Shown piece after piece: positions 47,262 through 58,599 of a stretch of 64,000 nucleotides of DNA (the stretch's first letter is position 1; every line of letters begins with the position of its first letter). This DNA is from Oasisia sp. SBJ-2009. Taxonomy: Eukaryota; Annelida; Polychaeta; Sabellida; Siboglinidae. The stretch spans positions 35,002,824 to 35,066,823 of the forward strand of contig OZ024861.1 of NCBI GenBank assembly GCA_964017155.1, given 5' to 3'. Both the position numbers and the translations under genes were made by a program. The notes under the pieces are model-generated. The model ran no database searches. It was not told the DNA's origin and saw only the letters and a list, made by a program, of their open reading frames with translations.

Positions 47262-47475
47262 GTGCAGTGGCACAGTGGTTAAACTATTGGACTCTCAAAT
47301 AAGTCTCAATCGAAAGAAGTTGGTTTAAATCCTGAACTGCTGTGTCAAATTTTGTGAAAGTGTATTCACTCTACATTACTCCAGCTCACACAGCTATCTG
47401 AGTGAGTGCCTGGCTATAGAAAGTTGTTGATATGTGTGTAATGAGTCATAGTAAATTAATGATTGATTGATAACA
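47262..47475 (+). mobile_element. tRNA-derived SINE
   Basis: A polymerase III A-box-like TGGCACAGTGG (about 47267) and a B-box-like GGTTTAAATCC (about 47323) have tRNA-like spacing. A tRNA-unrelated body follows, with a tail of GATTGATTGAT at about 47460. The B box has drifted (GGTTTAAATCC for GGTTCGAATCC), so the copy is probably old. Exact ends and target duplication were not resolved. Confidence 0.65.
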
Positions 47476-48055
47476 GCAACATGGCTTAAGGCTTCCCAGA
47501 GAAGTCAAGATGTTATTTGATTGAGCAGGTCTGCCTTTTTATTATTTACATGTATACACTTTTTGAGTTACTCCTGAAGCACTGAACCTAATTATAAATA
47601 TGACTTATTTAAGTCGTGGATTTATACCTTCCAAGCAGAGTGGTGGATTGTAACAGTTCAGAATTGTTTGGGCTATGTGGGGATAGGTTTGTCAGTATTC
47701 AAGAGAAACTTTTTTGTCCCAGGCGCAAACATGAACACTGGACCAGGGTTTTTTGTGTAGCTGCACTGACTCTGGAATCTATGCTTTGTCTTAGTGTCAG
47801 ATCAGTTGAAACTATGTACACAACAAGCTTCATACAAAATATACCTTTATAATCCTGATTATCCCTGGCATATCAATACAACTGCTGATGAGTAGACTAC
47901 TGTTTACTGATCCTAAGACTGATCTTTTGTTTTGATGTGCCACTGGGCTTGGTTTCCAAGGAGTTGAAAACAGTAGAAGTTACACTCTTAGTATTATTAC
48001 TATTATTAACATTAAAGTATATCGACTACTGTGAAGTATACAAATTAGTTTTTTA

Positions 48056-48590
48056 CTATGCATCTAGGGCAATTCGAGATTTAACAGGATTGCCACCCAG
48101 GAAATTAATTCCAGATGGCAGGTGGGCAAGGAAGCCTTCTGGCTTATCGAGTCCAACCTTTTTATCCACCATGGTACATGTATCAACCCAGCCTTCTAAG
48201 GTGTACATATTTAGGTTACTAGCATGCACACAGTCGATTAATTTAGTCAATTGTGAGAATGAGAACATTCTCATATCTAATCTACACAGCTCCTTTACTA
48301 ATGTAACTTCATTTCCTCTAGTCCTTCTATTTTTCATCACCGAGAAACATATTCCAGTCAATATTTTCATAACTATTCAATATTTTTAACACTACTGTCT
48401 GATCTCCTGCCAATCTCCTGATCTCTAGTGTTACTGAACCACATTCAGTTAGGCATATTTCATAAATAAGATACCTCAGTTTTGATATCATTTTGGTTGC
48501 TCTCTTTTGTACTCTTTCTGGTATATCAACGTGCTTCTTGCAATAATGGTCTCCATGCTTAACTAGTGTTTTGTACAGCGGCATTATTTC
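48056..48590 (-). pseudogene. Degraded C-terminal fragment of a jockey/CR1/L2-type reverse transcriptase
   Basis: On the minus strand one frame reads PLYKTLVKHGDHYCKKHVD, then ERVQKRATKMISKLRYL, then LEIRRLAGDQTVVLKILNSY and NIDWN. The frame is then lost and the match resumes as RRTRGNEVTLVKE and RLDMRMFSFSQ. These are the thumb and C-terminal motifs of non-LTR retrotransposon polymerases (LERVQRRATK, RRLRGD, TRGH, R.Y.FSQR). At least one frameshift and lost blocks make it a dead fragment. It is a different lineage from the copy at 55.8 kb. Confidence 0.85.
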
Positions 48591-48599
48591 TTTATATTT

Positions 48600-49743
48600 T
48601 ATATATCATCTAATTAATCCAATAATTTCATTTCCCTTTAGAGATAAGAAATCAGCCAAGTCATGTAACAGAAGAATGTGCACTCACACATTAACTTGTG
48701 AACAGACATAGAAATAGAATGTTTCATATCCGCTGATAAACAGGAATAAATCAGACAATAAAACTGTCCAGAATCAGATATGACAGAAATGTATTGCCAA
48801 TAAAGGAGCAATAGTAGATGCTACTGTCGCATTTCCAGATTAGCCATTCATTCACTGTAGGAGAACCGGGAATAGAACAAGCTACTTGTGATAAATAAAT
48901 AATCTGATTTGTCACTTCTGAGCACACATTGAGCTATAAAGTGAAAAATGGAAGTGTGGTGAGAGGCAGGAAAGACAACATCTAATCAAAGCATTTATGA
49001 AGATATATGAAAGGTAGAGACAACTGACTCATTTAAGCAAGACAATTTTTTCCCATTTTTGTATGCTTTGCGTGATGTGATGACCAAGACATTAATTTTA
49101 CAAAATGAAAAAGTTAAATTACGACAAATTATAACAAACGAAATCCATTTAAACTGTGTTTGGGAATTTCTTAACTGATTCCTGTGCAGCAACATTTTAA
49201 ATCACTACAACAACAGATTCAATGGCACATACAAGTTTGCGCAACATTACTTCATGAATATTAATGAGGACCGACTAGTGTGGCGTTTGAATTTCTTTCA
49301 TTCATTGTAATATAATTTAACCTTTTTATTTCAAACACACACGTATACAAATTATTTGTTGATCTACATAACACCTACCATATATTATATGACACCATAA
49401 TTATTGTTTTCGCATAGAAATTTTTATTTATGATGTAAATCAAAAAAAAAAAAGCTGCATCGATTAGATTGGACTTACCCGGGGGTACTCAAATCAAATG
49501 CAAACTGAACATAATATGGGGAGCCCAATGAACAATGATAATGAACTTTGAAAAAATTATTTAAAATATGCTGAAGTTCCGTGCTCATAAATTATGGTCA
49601 CATCTGCTCTAAATTATGTTCTTATCTGTGGGCAATGGTTGCTTAAGCGTTTCAGCCCCCTTTAAACCTGAGTTCTAAAATATGATTAGTTGATCTCATT
49701 CTACAGGTCTGGATCTGTAAGTTTTCTGCATTACCAGGTATGT
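48600..49743. other. Non-coding stretch without recognised features
   Basis: AT-rich sequence. An A-tract occurs at about 49441. No gene, repeat array or element end is visible. Confidence 0.5.
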
Positions 49744-49774
49744 CTATGTAGCTTTTTTTCTGAATTCTGAACTT

Positions 49775-50345
49775 ATGTGGCCATGTTCTTTGGTATGATC
49801 TGCGTGTGACAAGTCTGTGTAGCCATGTTCTTTGGTATGATCTGGGTGTGACAAGTCTGTGTGGCCATGTTCTTTGGTAGGATATGGGTGTGACAAACCT
49901 GTGTTGTCATGTTCTTTGGTAGGATCTGGGTGTGACAAGTCTGTGTGGCCATGTTCTTTTGTATGATCTGGGTGTGTGACAAGTCTGTGTGGCCATGTTC
50001 TTTTGTATGATCTGGGTGTGTGACAAGTCTGTGTGGCCATGTTCTTTTGTATGATCTGTGTGTGACAAGTCTGTGTGGCCATGTTCTTTGGTAGGATCTG
50101 TGTGTGACAAGTCTGTGTGGCAATGTTCTTTGGTAGGATCTGGGTGTGACAAGTCTGGCCATGTTCTTTGGTAGGATCTGTGTGTGACAAGTCTGTGTGG
50201 CCATGTGCTTTGGTAGGATCTGCGTGTGACAAGTCTGTGTGGCCATGTTCTTTGGTAGGATCTGCGTGTGACAATTCTGTGTTGTGTGACCATGTGCTTT
50301 GGTAGGTAGGATCTGGGTGTGACAAGTCTGTGTGGCCATGTTTGT
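49775..50345. repeat. 42-bp minisatellite, about 13 copies
   Basis: Imperfect 42-bp units contain TCTGTGTGGCCATGTTCTTT and GGTGTGACAAG. Small length variants occur (44 bp near 49975, 33 bp near 50150). All three minus-strand frames stay open over long distances because most units are multiples of three and lack stops; I treat the apparent HTDLSH-type proteins as artefacts. Confidence 0.92.
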
Positions 50346-50743
50346 TTGATTCTTGATCTATAATGATCTTGTTCATTGTATTATGGGTCATGTTTTCCAA
50401 GGAGTGGCTCTGGTTCTATAAAGCTATATTATTTGGATTATGGTTCTATATAGCCATGTTGAATAATGCTCTGACTGTTGGGTCTGCATGACAATAGTCT
50501 ATATATATATATACATTATTTGTCCACATCATTTAATTTAGGTGTATCTCCTTGCAAGTGCTAAGGTAGACAGGTGCCACATTTCTTTCTCTGTTCACTC
50601 ATTTCTTTGGACCAGTGACTACCAATCAGTGACACTGTTACTGACACACTTCAGACACTTGACTTGTGTGCTCAAATCAAATTATGCAATTCAATTTATC
50701 ATTTTCAATAAGAGGTGCAAAGCTTTACTCCTGCAAAGTCCCC

Positions 50744-50926
50744 AAGATATGATGAACTCCAGTTTTGATTCTGTACGTTATTATGTATGTGTATTTCTTT
50801 ACCATCAGCTGGTTTAAATCTAACTTAAGTTTAACTTAAGTTAGATTTAAACCAGCTGATGGTAAAGAAATACACCAATTAATATACCGTACAGAATCAA
50901 AACCTGGAGTTCCTTCAACATATCTT
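50744..50926. repeat. Long inverted repeat with about 85-90-bp arms and 5-bp loop
   Basis: The left arm ends GGTTTAAATCTAACTTAAG (50811-50829), followed by a TTTAA loop and the matching right arm CTTAAGTTAGATTTAAACC. Outwards the arms pair through CTTTACCATCAGCTGG and TTTTGATTCTGTACG, ending near AAGATAT and ATATCTT, with a few indels. A transcript would form a long hairpin. No clear terminal motif or target duplication was found. Confidence 0.9.
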
Positions 50927-51707
50927 ATTATTATATGCTTATCCAATACCAATATTTCTTATTGATGCATTGTTCATAGTGGATTGTTGACACATGTGCA
51001 TGTTTTACAATTTACATCTTATTTTATTACATGTTGTACGTTGTACTTAATGTTGAATACATTTTCATTCCTTGGTTCGTTCATTTGTTCATATAACTAA
51101 TGACTTGTGATCACATGACCTTTAATAAATATTTCTAATAATTACAAATAACTGTGTATTGTTTAATGTCCACTGGCTTACCTTTCTTAGAATACATTTA
51201 AATGTAGGTGTGTGTTTTCTCTCGAGTATATTGAGCTGTCACTACCCACAAGTGAGTTGACAGTTGATAGGTGAGGTTAGATTACACTGGACACCCTTGG
51301 GTGCACTTCATTACATAACATCTGTCTTACTCAATAAACACACAATCTTTCCAGTTGTAGCTATAAATGTATTGTGGGATAGGCCATAGATGCTAAGCGT
51401 GGGTTTCTAACCCCAAACTAGAGCTATGAATGTGAATATGTCACAATTTCATAATCAATATGTGGTTGCACGATATGACAGAGGGGAAATTATGATGCAT
51501 CGCTGCAATGCATTTTTGCAGTCATCAGGAAATTGTTCTGGCTTGTAACAACATTGCAGCGATCACACAATCAAGTTAACATCGTCTGTACTGGCCCGCC
51601 GCACATTTAGGATCCTGGAAAGAGGAGCAGGGCAAACATAGGCTAAGCTTAGTCACTTATATTTGTCCACATACACAGCTAAATTGTGACATTAAGGGTT
51701 ATATCTA

Positions 51708-51710
<3 letters not shown>

Positions 51711-51776
<66 letters not shown>

Positions 51777-51868
51777 ATATATGAACAAAAATTGCAAAAG
51801 ATGATAACGGCCCACTAAGGACCAGTAGTCCCAGTACTCTACCACCTATATATATATATATATATATA
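51711..51868. repeat. TA/CATA microsatellite cluster
   Basis: Two TA-rich tracts (about 51711-51782 and 51847-51880) flank a unique 65-bp spacer. Both have CATATACATATA variants and are arranged roughly as inverted copies. Confidence 0.85.
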
Positions 51869-52036
51869 CATATACATATCATTGACACAGGCATTACTTA
51901 ACCATGTTATAATTCATTTACAACTTAACGGTGTACAAATTGTTCAAAACAAACAAATTTGGGATATCACTTTCGGTGATCATTAAAAAAATAACAAAAT
52001 GACAGTGTCAGATGATCTCTGCTGGGGGTCACTTAC

Positions 52037-52201
52037 CCTACGAACATGTGTAATCCGTGGCCAGCAACGCCGAGATAACTTATACAAGATCCTGGCGGCG
52101 TGCAGCCGGTCAAACTCCTTCATGGAGACGGTCTCCGTGGTTCCGACAGTGTCAAGGCAGCGTCGCATTGCGCCCTGTCGCACACCGACCGATGCAAGCA
52201 T
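52037..52201 (-). CDS. Candidate alternative first exon 1a of the Limpet-like gene
   Basis: Starting at the ATG ending at 52201, the frame reads MLASVGVRQGAMRRC, then VSMKEFDRLHAARILYKLSR and RCWPRITHVRR. It ends in phase 0 at a perfect donor (AGG followed by GTAAGT). Exon A starts in phase 0, so splicing to it would be in frame. The frame is open upstream to an ATG at 52378, so the start could be further out. The region 52030-52430 is CpG-rich in an AT-rich context. I do not recognise the peptide. It could instead be a first exon of another minus-strand transcript, or chance. Confidence 0.42.
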
Positions 52202-52550
52202 GACACAGGGCAGTGTCACTGTCAGTAGGCGGCCATGGCAACAGACTCTGTTGGAACAAACAGACGGAATGGTGCGACCACCTGCACCATGGCCCTGACA
52301 GGAAGTATGCAAGTACAGCAGACGAGGCTGGCTGGGAGCCTGGCTGGGACGCCACCGGCACAGCCAGGTCTGGTTCAATTCACCAAGGGTTTGATGAAGC
52401 CGATACTGGCACAGCTCACTGACTGCACTGACATTGGTGCTGGCTGTCAGCCTGTCCTCGCTGGGTCACTACATGGAGGATGGCTTTGTTTGAACATCAC
52501 TGGTATCAGTACCTGCGTCTGTTTGTCTACGGCAGGAGGCAACGATCATT
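52202..52550 (-). promoter_or_regulatory. CpG- and GC-rich stretch upstream of candidate exon 1a
   Basis: GC content and CpG density are well above the surroundings, consistent with a promoter or 5' UTR for a minus-strand transcript. No core promoter motif was identified. Confidence 0.35.
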
Positions 52551-53400
52551 ACAGGTGATTGTGTCTGTTTATGACAGGTGTCATTAGAAGTACCTGCTTC
52601 TGTATGTCTACGACAGGTGTCAATACAGGGAGCAGTGTCTGTTTATGACAGGTATCACTACGGGTGACTGCATCTGTTTGTATATGACAGACCAAACCTG
52701 TGTCATTATGTACAGGTAGTTGGACCCATTATGTACAGGTAGTTGGACCCATTATGTACAGGTAGTTGGTGTCATTACGTACAGGTAGTTGGACCCATTT
52801 GTCTATGACAAGTGTTAATACAGGTAGTTGGACCTGTTTCTCTGACAGGTACCAGTATACACCTATGTATATTTATTACAGGCATGCTTGTTTCTGGATA
52901 TTATGTGTAATATAACAGGTGCCAATACATGCAGATGCATCTAGATGCTTATGACAGATACCAATCAACAAACGTGTCTGTCTATGGCAGGTATCAGCAG
53001 ACTGCTTGTGTCTGCTGGTAATACACGTACCTTTATGTTTATGACATGCATCAATAAATGCACCAGTCTTAAATTTGTTTGTCTACAACAGGTGGCAAGC
53101 ATGACAGGTGCTGATACAGGTAGCTGTAGGTGAATACATGTACCCGCATTCAACTGTCAACGACAGTGTTGACAGGTATCAATAAAGGTATGTTTGTCTA
53201 TGGACTACACATGGCATTGATTTGGGAGACTCACTAGCTGGCAGTATCTACACATTAACTGGTGTATTCATGTCTTGACACTGACAGCTGCTTTGATATT
53301 CAGACAGGTGTGTGAAACCACACAGGCGTGTCTGTATACTGACAGAGCTCTGTGAAATGCATCAATAAAGACAGGTGTCAGTCATCTTGGGTAGCTGCAA
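52551..53400. repeat. Degenerate minisatellite around TATGACAGGTGTCA
   Basis: Irregular units of about 30-60 bp contain GTCTGTTTATGACAGGT and AATACAGG. Within it, 52695-52795 is a cleaner array of a 23-bp unit (ATTATGTACAGGTAGTTGGAC) with about four copies. The array looks old except for that core. Confidence 0.7.
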
Positions 53401-55560
53401 TGTCTATAGTGACACGGACATCCATTTTAGTAACCTTGTTAATACAGCCATCTTGCCATTATGGTCACCACAGAAATGACCCAAATGATTAAGATAAATG
53501 AATAGAAATGTATCCAACCAATACCATCCCTCACTATTCAGGTCACTTTGACAAGGCTTGAGGTGGCCTTAATAGTGAGGTATTCATTGATGCTGTGATA
53601 CCAATGTGCTGAACTAGTTTGGTAAATGGCTATCAATCATATAGATCCAGCTCTTAATAAGTATTATTAGAAATATAAATTTATTAAACTGACATTCTTT
53701 CACAACATATTAATATTCATGTTTACCTACTGGTACATGAGTATTAAGGGAATTTCACTCTCAAAACCCCTTTTAGGTACACGATTCTTAATGATAATAC
53801 AACTGTCAAAAATCTAACATTTCAAATGTTCTAATGATTTTGTGAGAAAAAAATCTGTAACTGCTCCTAAACCAGCAAACTGTTTAGCATACATATGTGT
53901 ACCTGGGATCTAACCAAAAAACTGTATAAGCATGCAGCAGCCCAGGTAATATATAATGATGCAATATTTTTGTTCAGATAAGGTCAGCTCATTAAATTAG
54001 ACTGATGTATTTTTGTAAAGGGCAAGCTATGTGACAACTGGTAACTCATTGTAAGCATTCCAATAAGCATACAGTATGTTTAAAAATTATTCGAGAAGCA
54101 TAAATATGCCAAGATAATAATGGATAATAAGCATGTACACACATTTAATCGCTTTAATGCGTGTTTCCCAAACCAAAAACTAGTATAACACAACAGTTTG
54201 ATACTATAGGTGGAACCTTCGGTCTTCTTTCATGGTTGAGCTTTGAATCTAATGTGACAAATGTTGAAATGAAATAAAAGAAATGGAATCAACATAAAAT
54301 GCAGGTTGTCTATTTGTTGACTATGGAGATAGCTGTGACGATGTCAGACACTGCTAAAAAAAATTGGGTGCATGCTTATTAGGACAAGTACACTTAACAG
54401 AACAAATATGGTAAGTATATTTGGGCATGTATGAGGTTTAATGTGTACGTGTAAAAAGGAAACATTTAAGTTTTACAATGACAATGATATAAATATCATG
54501 ATTTATCAATGTTAATTTGTTATGAAGTTGTGATGTTGAATTTACCCACTGAATCACACAAAAACAATTTATGGGTAACACAAAACATTTGCTAATGGAT
54601 GCCTTTCTGATATTTACATTTCAAGTAAAAAAACACATATTTTTAAAACATATTTTTATGGTATTAATCCCAAATCGTACTTTCAAACCAGTACAAAAAT
54701 ATTTACCTTTCGAAAATTATAAAGAATCAACACTTTCACCCCTCCAAATGTATTTTGGGTTTTCGTCCGTTTTGTGAAATGTACTTCATGGTCTGAACTG
54801 TTGTGACACGTCATATGCATTTTGCAAAATAAAAAACATGTATAAAGTAAACAGTTGTGTGACATAGTTAGCATAAGCGGTGACCTGCCTAGGGCGTTCT
54901 GTCTGTAGCTGAGTGGGAGATGTATTACACACAGCTGCAGATGCTGACATTTCCAGTGTCCAATCAGTAACCCTCCTTGTCATCTTGTCATCACAAGTCT
55001 GCTCTAGTGACACCTGCCTCAATCTAACGGCTGTTCACTCAATAAAACTCCTCCTACACAATAGCCCAGGCACAACCTCAAGTTGTGCTGTGTGAACACT
55101 GTGGTTCTTAGAAACACGAAACCACTTTTAAAGCTTGTTGTTTTGAAAGGAATAAGATAGGATCAGATGGTGTGATGTTGGTGATCTCTCAGAGGCAATC
55201 GAAGAGGACTGACACAAGCATGCAGCTTTACAGTTCTAATTGTATTTGTGCCTGTATTATAATGCTCAAATACCACTGCTGGTTCACTTCATGACAACCA
55301 CCACCCCGAATAAAGATAAGCCCCATTCTCTTACCAAGCACCTAGTGCTATTTTTTGCATACATTTATTTATTAATGCAATAGTTTCCCTACTCAGTGGA
55401 CCCCTCGATGACTGTACACCTCCTGTGCCGGGACAGTCTGTCAATGTATCAATGTTTTGCCATGTTAATGTCCCCATGTCCCGGGGACACCCCATGGATG
55501 TGGACAGTGGACAGGATAATATTTTCATTACAAGATGGCAGCTTAGTTCGCTTGTTTTCT
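53401..55560. other. Non-coding stretch without recognised features
   Basis: About 2.1 kb, AT-rich to 54880 and more balanced after that. Short open frames show no motifs. Nothing else is visible. Confidence 0.5.
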
Positions 55561-55650
55561 GTGTTGCCTCACAACAGCAATGCCTGTTAACTAATTGCAA
55601 TGGAGTCTCAGACTGAGCCAATGCCAATGTTCAAGGACACAGACACTGGC
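55561..55650. repeat. Left copy of a diverged direct repeat flanking the LINE fragment
   Basis: About 90 bp (GCAATGCC.GTTAA, TTGCAATGGAGTCTCAGAC, AGACACTGGC) recurs with substitutions and indels at about 57209-57325. It is far too long and too diverged to be a target-site duplication. Confidence 0.8.
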
Positions 55651-55786
55651 ATACATGTTAAGTCTCCCGGTTTCGCCGGGAGCCTCCCGGCATTGTACTA
55701 CATCTGCCGGTGGGAGCAGCAAATCTCCTGGTTTTCAATGAAACCCAAACAAACAAATTCTACCTAACTTACCCAGCTGCCTGTAG

Positions 55787-56963
55787 TGGCTTTCGATCTC
55801 GTGTGTCATGTGAGACACAACTCATCCAGTTCACAAACGACCTAGTCACAAATATGCAATCTGGCGCACAAACGGATGTCATAGTGATGGACTTTTCTAA
55901 AGCATTTGATAAGGTCAGCCATACCAAACTAGTTGACAAACTCCATCACTATGGCATCCAAGGCAAAACAAATTCCTGGGTTAAAGCATTCTTAACCGAT
56001 CGATCACAAAGAGTACTGATAGAGGGCGAGGCTTCTTCTGAAGTCCTTGTAACATCAGGAGTCCCTCAAGGTTCTGTACTTGGTCCCTGCCTATTCCTTT
56101 TTTACATTAACGACATTCCAGACAATATTACTTCTACAGTTAGACTCTTTGCTGATGACACCATAATGTATATAGCTCTTAAGCCTAAGATAAACACAGC
56201 TGCACTCCAGGAAGACCTTATCACACTCGACAAATGGACACAAAAATGGAAAATGAGTTTCAACCTTGAAAAGTGCCATGTCATCCCTGTTACAAGAAAT
56301 AAAACTATCACTAAAACCCAGTACATTCTCCACGGACAACCACTTCAAACTGTTTCACAAGCTAAATATCTTGGCCTAACCATAACATCTGACCTTCGGT
56401 GGAATGCCCACATAAATAGCATCTCTTCAAAAGCAAATAGATCATTAGGCTTCCTCCGCAGAAATCTAAAAGTATCATCAATCCAAATAAAAACTCTTGC
56501 TTATTTCACCTTTGTTAGACCTATCCTGGAAAATAGCTGTACTGTCTGGGACCCTTACACCGCTACACAAATAAATAAACTTGAAATGATACAACGCCGA
56601 GCAGCTCGATATGTTTTACATCGCCACCATAATACGTCAAGTGTCACCAATATGCTCCAGTCATTAGGCTGGAGATCCCTAGCAGACCGTAGAAAAGATG
56701 CAAAACTATGCATGTTATATAAAATATCAAATGACCTAGTGGGCATACCTGCAAATAAATATCTAATTCCTTCAAACACAGTCACTAGAAAGCAACATTC
56801 ATTGTCTTACGTTATCCCTCACTCCAGATGTAACTACCACTTGTATTCTTTTTTCCCAAATACCATTCGACTTTGGAACTCCCTCCCCCAACATATTGTA
56901 AATAAAAACAGCCTTGATTCTTTTAAGAGCAATATCCAGACTTTCCATTATTCCACCTCTTAG
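55787..56963 (+). pseudogene. Reverse transcriptase fragment of the LINE (truncated, frame intact)
   Basis: The recognisable protein begins GFRSRVSCETQLIQFTNDL and runs open to TAG at 56961-56963, about 390 residues. Motifs: VIVMDFSKAFDKVSH (RT motif A with the catalytic aspartate), SGVPQGSVLGP (motif B), LFADDT (motif C, FADD), MSFNLEKC, AKYLGLTI, then the thumb region with MIQRRAARYVL and the C-terminal FPNTIRLWNSLP. The frame continues upstream to an ATG at 55710, but those residues do not look like RT and are probably flanking DNA. Endonuclease, ORF1 and the N-terminal RT fingers are missing. No internal stop or frameshift is present, so the insertion is fairly young or the frame is open by chance. 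Confidence 0.9.
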
Positions 56964-57049
56964 ATATAACTAGTTTTTTTTTTTTTTGCACGCATTACTT
57001 TTACATGCACAAATTACGGCTCTGATACACTGCAATGCACCCAAAACGA

Positions 57050-57089
<40 letters not shown>

Positions 57090-57163
57090 CTGATTTTTTT
57101 CCTGTTCGCCCGCCTGTATCTTCAGCATGTTGAAGCTAGGCGGTACTCGGAAGAAGAAGAAGA
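55787..57163 (+). mobile_element. 5'-truncated non-LTR retrotransposon (jockey/CR1/L2-like)
   Basis: The fragment starts inside the reverse transcriptase and includes its C-terminal part, a 3' UTR with a T-run (56974) and a TA tract (57058-57087), a terminal stem-loop (CGCCT ... AGGCG, about 57111-57142) and an AAG-repeat tail (57150-57163). A 3' hairpin plus short-repeat tail is typical of several LINE clades such as L2 and CR1. Truncation at the 5' end is the usual outcome of target-primed reverse transcription. No target-site duplication was found by eye. Confidence 0.85.
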
Positions 57164-57208
57164 TAATTGTTTTTATTTCTGGCTGGATATTGTCTCATGT
57201 ATTGTTCT

Positions 57209-57325
57209 GTGTCACCTCACATTGGCAATGCCAGTTAAAACTAATTGAAGTAATTGCAATTGAGTCCGAGACTGAGCTAATTTAATGCCCACAAAGTACA
57301 AACAGAGTCAGAGACACTGGCGCCA
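57209..57325. repeat. Right copy of the diverged direct repeat flanking the LINE fragment
   Basis: It matches 55561-55650 (GGCAATGCCAGTTAA, TTGCAATTGAGTC, GAGACTGAGC, CAGAGACACTGGC) with about 25 extra bases in two gaps. Either a host duplication, or two copies of an older unnamed repeat. Confidence 0.8.
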
Positions 57326-58200
57326 GCAGCTCGGACAACAAATTGAACAATGGCCTGAATTGGAGTTATTTAAATCACATCTTACTTTGATGACTTAACA
57401 TCTAAAACAGTCTACTAAATATCTAGGTGCAATGTTGTTGACATTGTTTATAAGCTTTATTATGGGAGCACCACGAACAATTCCGATACCCTATTATCGC
57501 CCATCGTATACGTTCCGGTCTTGTAGGGCAAAGCTCAATCCGTTCACATCTATACAAATAATGCCCATCCATACATCTACACTACATGTGCATGTTTTAA
57601 AGTTGATGTACCTATTGCTAAGCATTACTATTTGAGTATATTAAAAAAACATTCTTATTAACAAACGAATGCATGCTTGTTTTAATGTCTCCCAAGTCCC
57701 AACCATGCCTGTGTTACCATGGCTCAGACTGGCTTACAGTTACAAATAATAAATGCTATGTTCAAGTTTTACATGTAAAGATAAAGTTAGTTATGTAATA
57801 AATTTTGTATAATAAAATATCATGTAGACGCTGCTGCTTTTCATGCAAGGGATTCTTTGCAAAATATGATAAATATCAGAAGTTGAACAAACATGCTAAT
57901 GTTGAGTGGTAATGTTATACCTGAATGGCAAAAACACAAATAAATTACTGAACATTGTAATTTTATTGATTTATGAACATGTCTTCTTTTTAAGTTACAA
58001 TCTTGAGCTAAACAGCAACACATTGTTTTTTTTAATAAAATTAACAGTAATTGATTTTTTTATTATGTATGGTGTAATATGACTGGTGAACTGTTAGTAA
58101 GAAGCCCCCAATGCCCCACTCATCCCAGAATGTCTGTCCCCTTGATGAGGGGACACCCTCAACATAGGAACACTTTGCTAGGATACAGGATTGTCTATTC

Positions 58201-58577
58201 GAGTGCAGGACAAAATCCCAACGGACAAAATCCCAGCAGACAAAATCCCAACGGACAAAATCCCAACCAATTTTAGATGAACTGTTGGACTAGACTTCTC
58301 TGTATAATTTTATTCACATTTCATTAGTCAGTATCTTCTGCACTCTTTAGCCTGTGTCAGTGAAATTGTGTGGAGTTGTTCTCTGCAATATAGAGATTAC
58401 ATAACTACAATTATAACAAATATAGTGTACAGTTAATGTGCAGCAAGTTGATAAACATCAAGATTTATTCAAAACTATAACTCAAATAACTAGTAAGTCT
58501 AAAACCAGTGGTTGGGATTTTGTCCGTTGGGGTTTTGTCCGGTTGGGATTTTGTCCGTTGTGATTTTGTCCTCGCAC
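58201..58577. mobile_element. 377-bp foldback element with tandem-repeat ends
   Basis: The left end has about four units of a 16-bp repeat (GGACAAAATCCCAAC; 58207-58269). The right end has about four units in reverse complement (GTTGGGATTTTGTCC; 58509-58570). The element is flanked by the 8-bp direct repeat GTCTATTC at 58193-58200 and 58578-58585. The interior is AT-rich and non-coding. An 8-bp duplication fits a hAT-like or P-like transposase acting in trans; that is an inference. Confidence 0.85.
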
Positions 58578-58599
58578 CGTCTATTCAAGGGAGTACTAC

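Noticed and set aside
55331..55627. Minus-strand 98-codon open frame left of the LINE
   Set aside because: No motif recognised, and it overlaps the flanking direct repeat.
55710..55786. N-terminal 26 residues in frame with the reverse transcriptase fragment
   Set aside because: They do not resemble RT or a linker and lie 5' of the apparent truncation point, so they are probably flanking DNA read through by chance.
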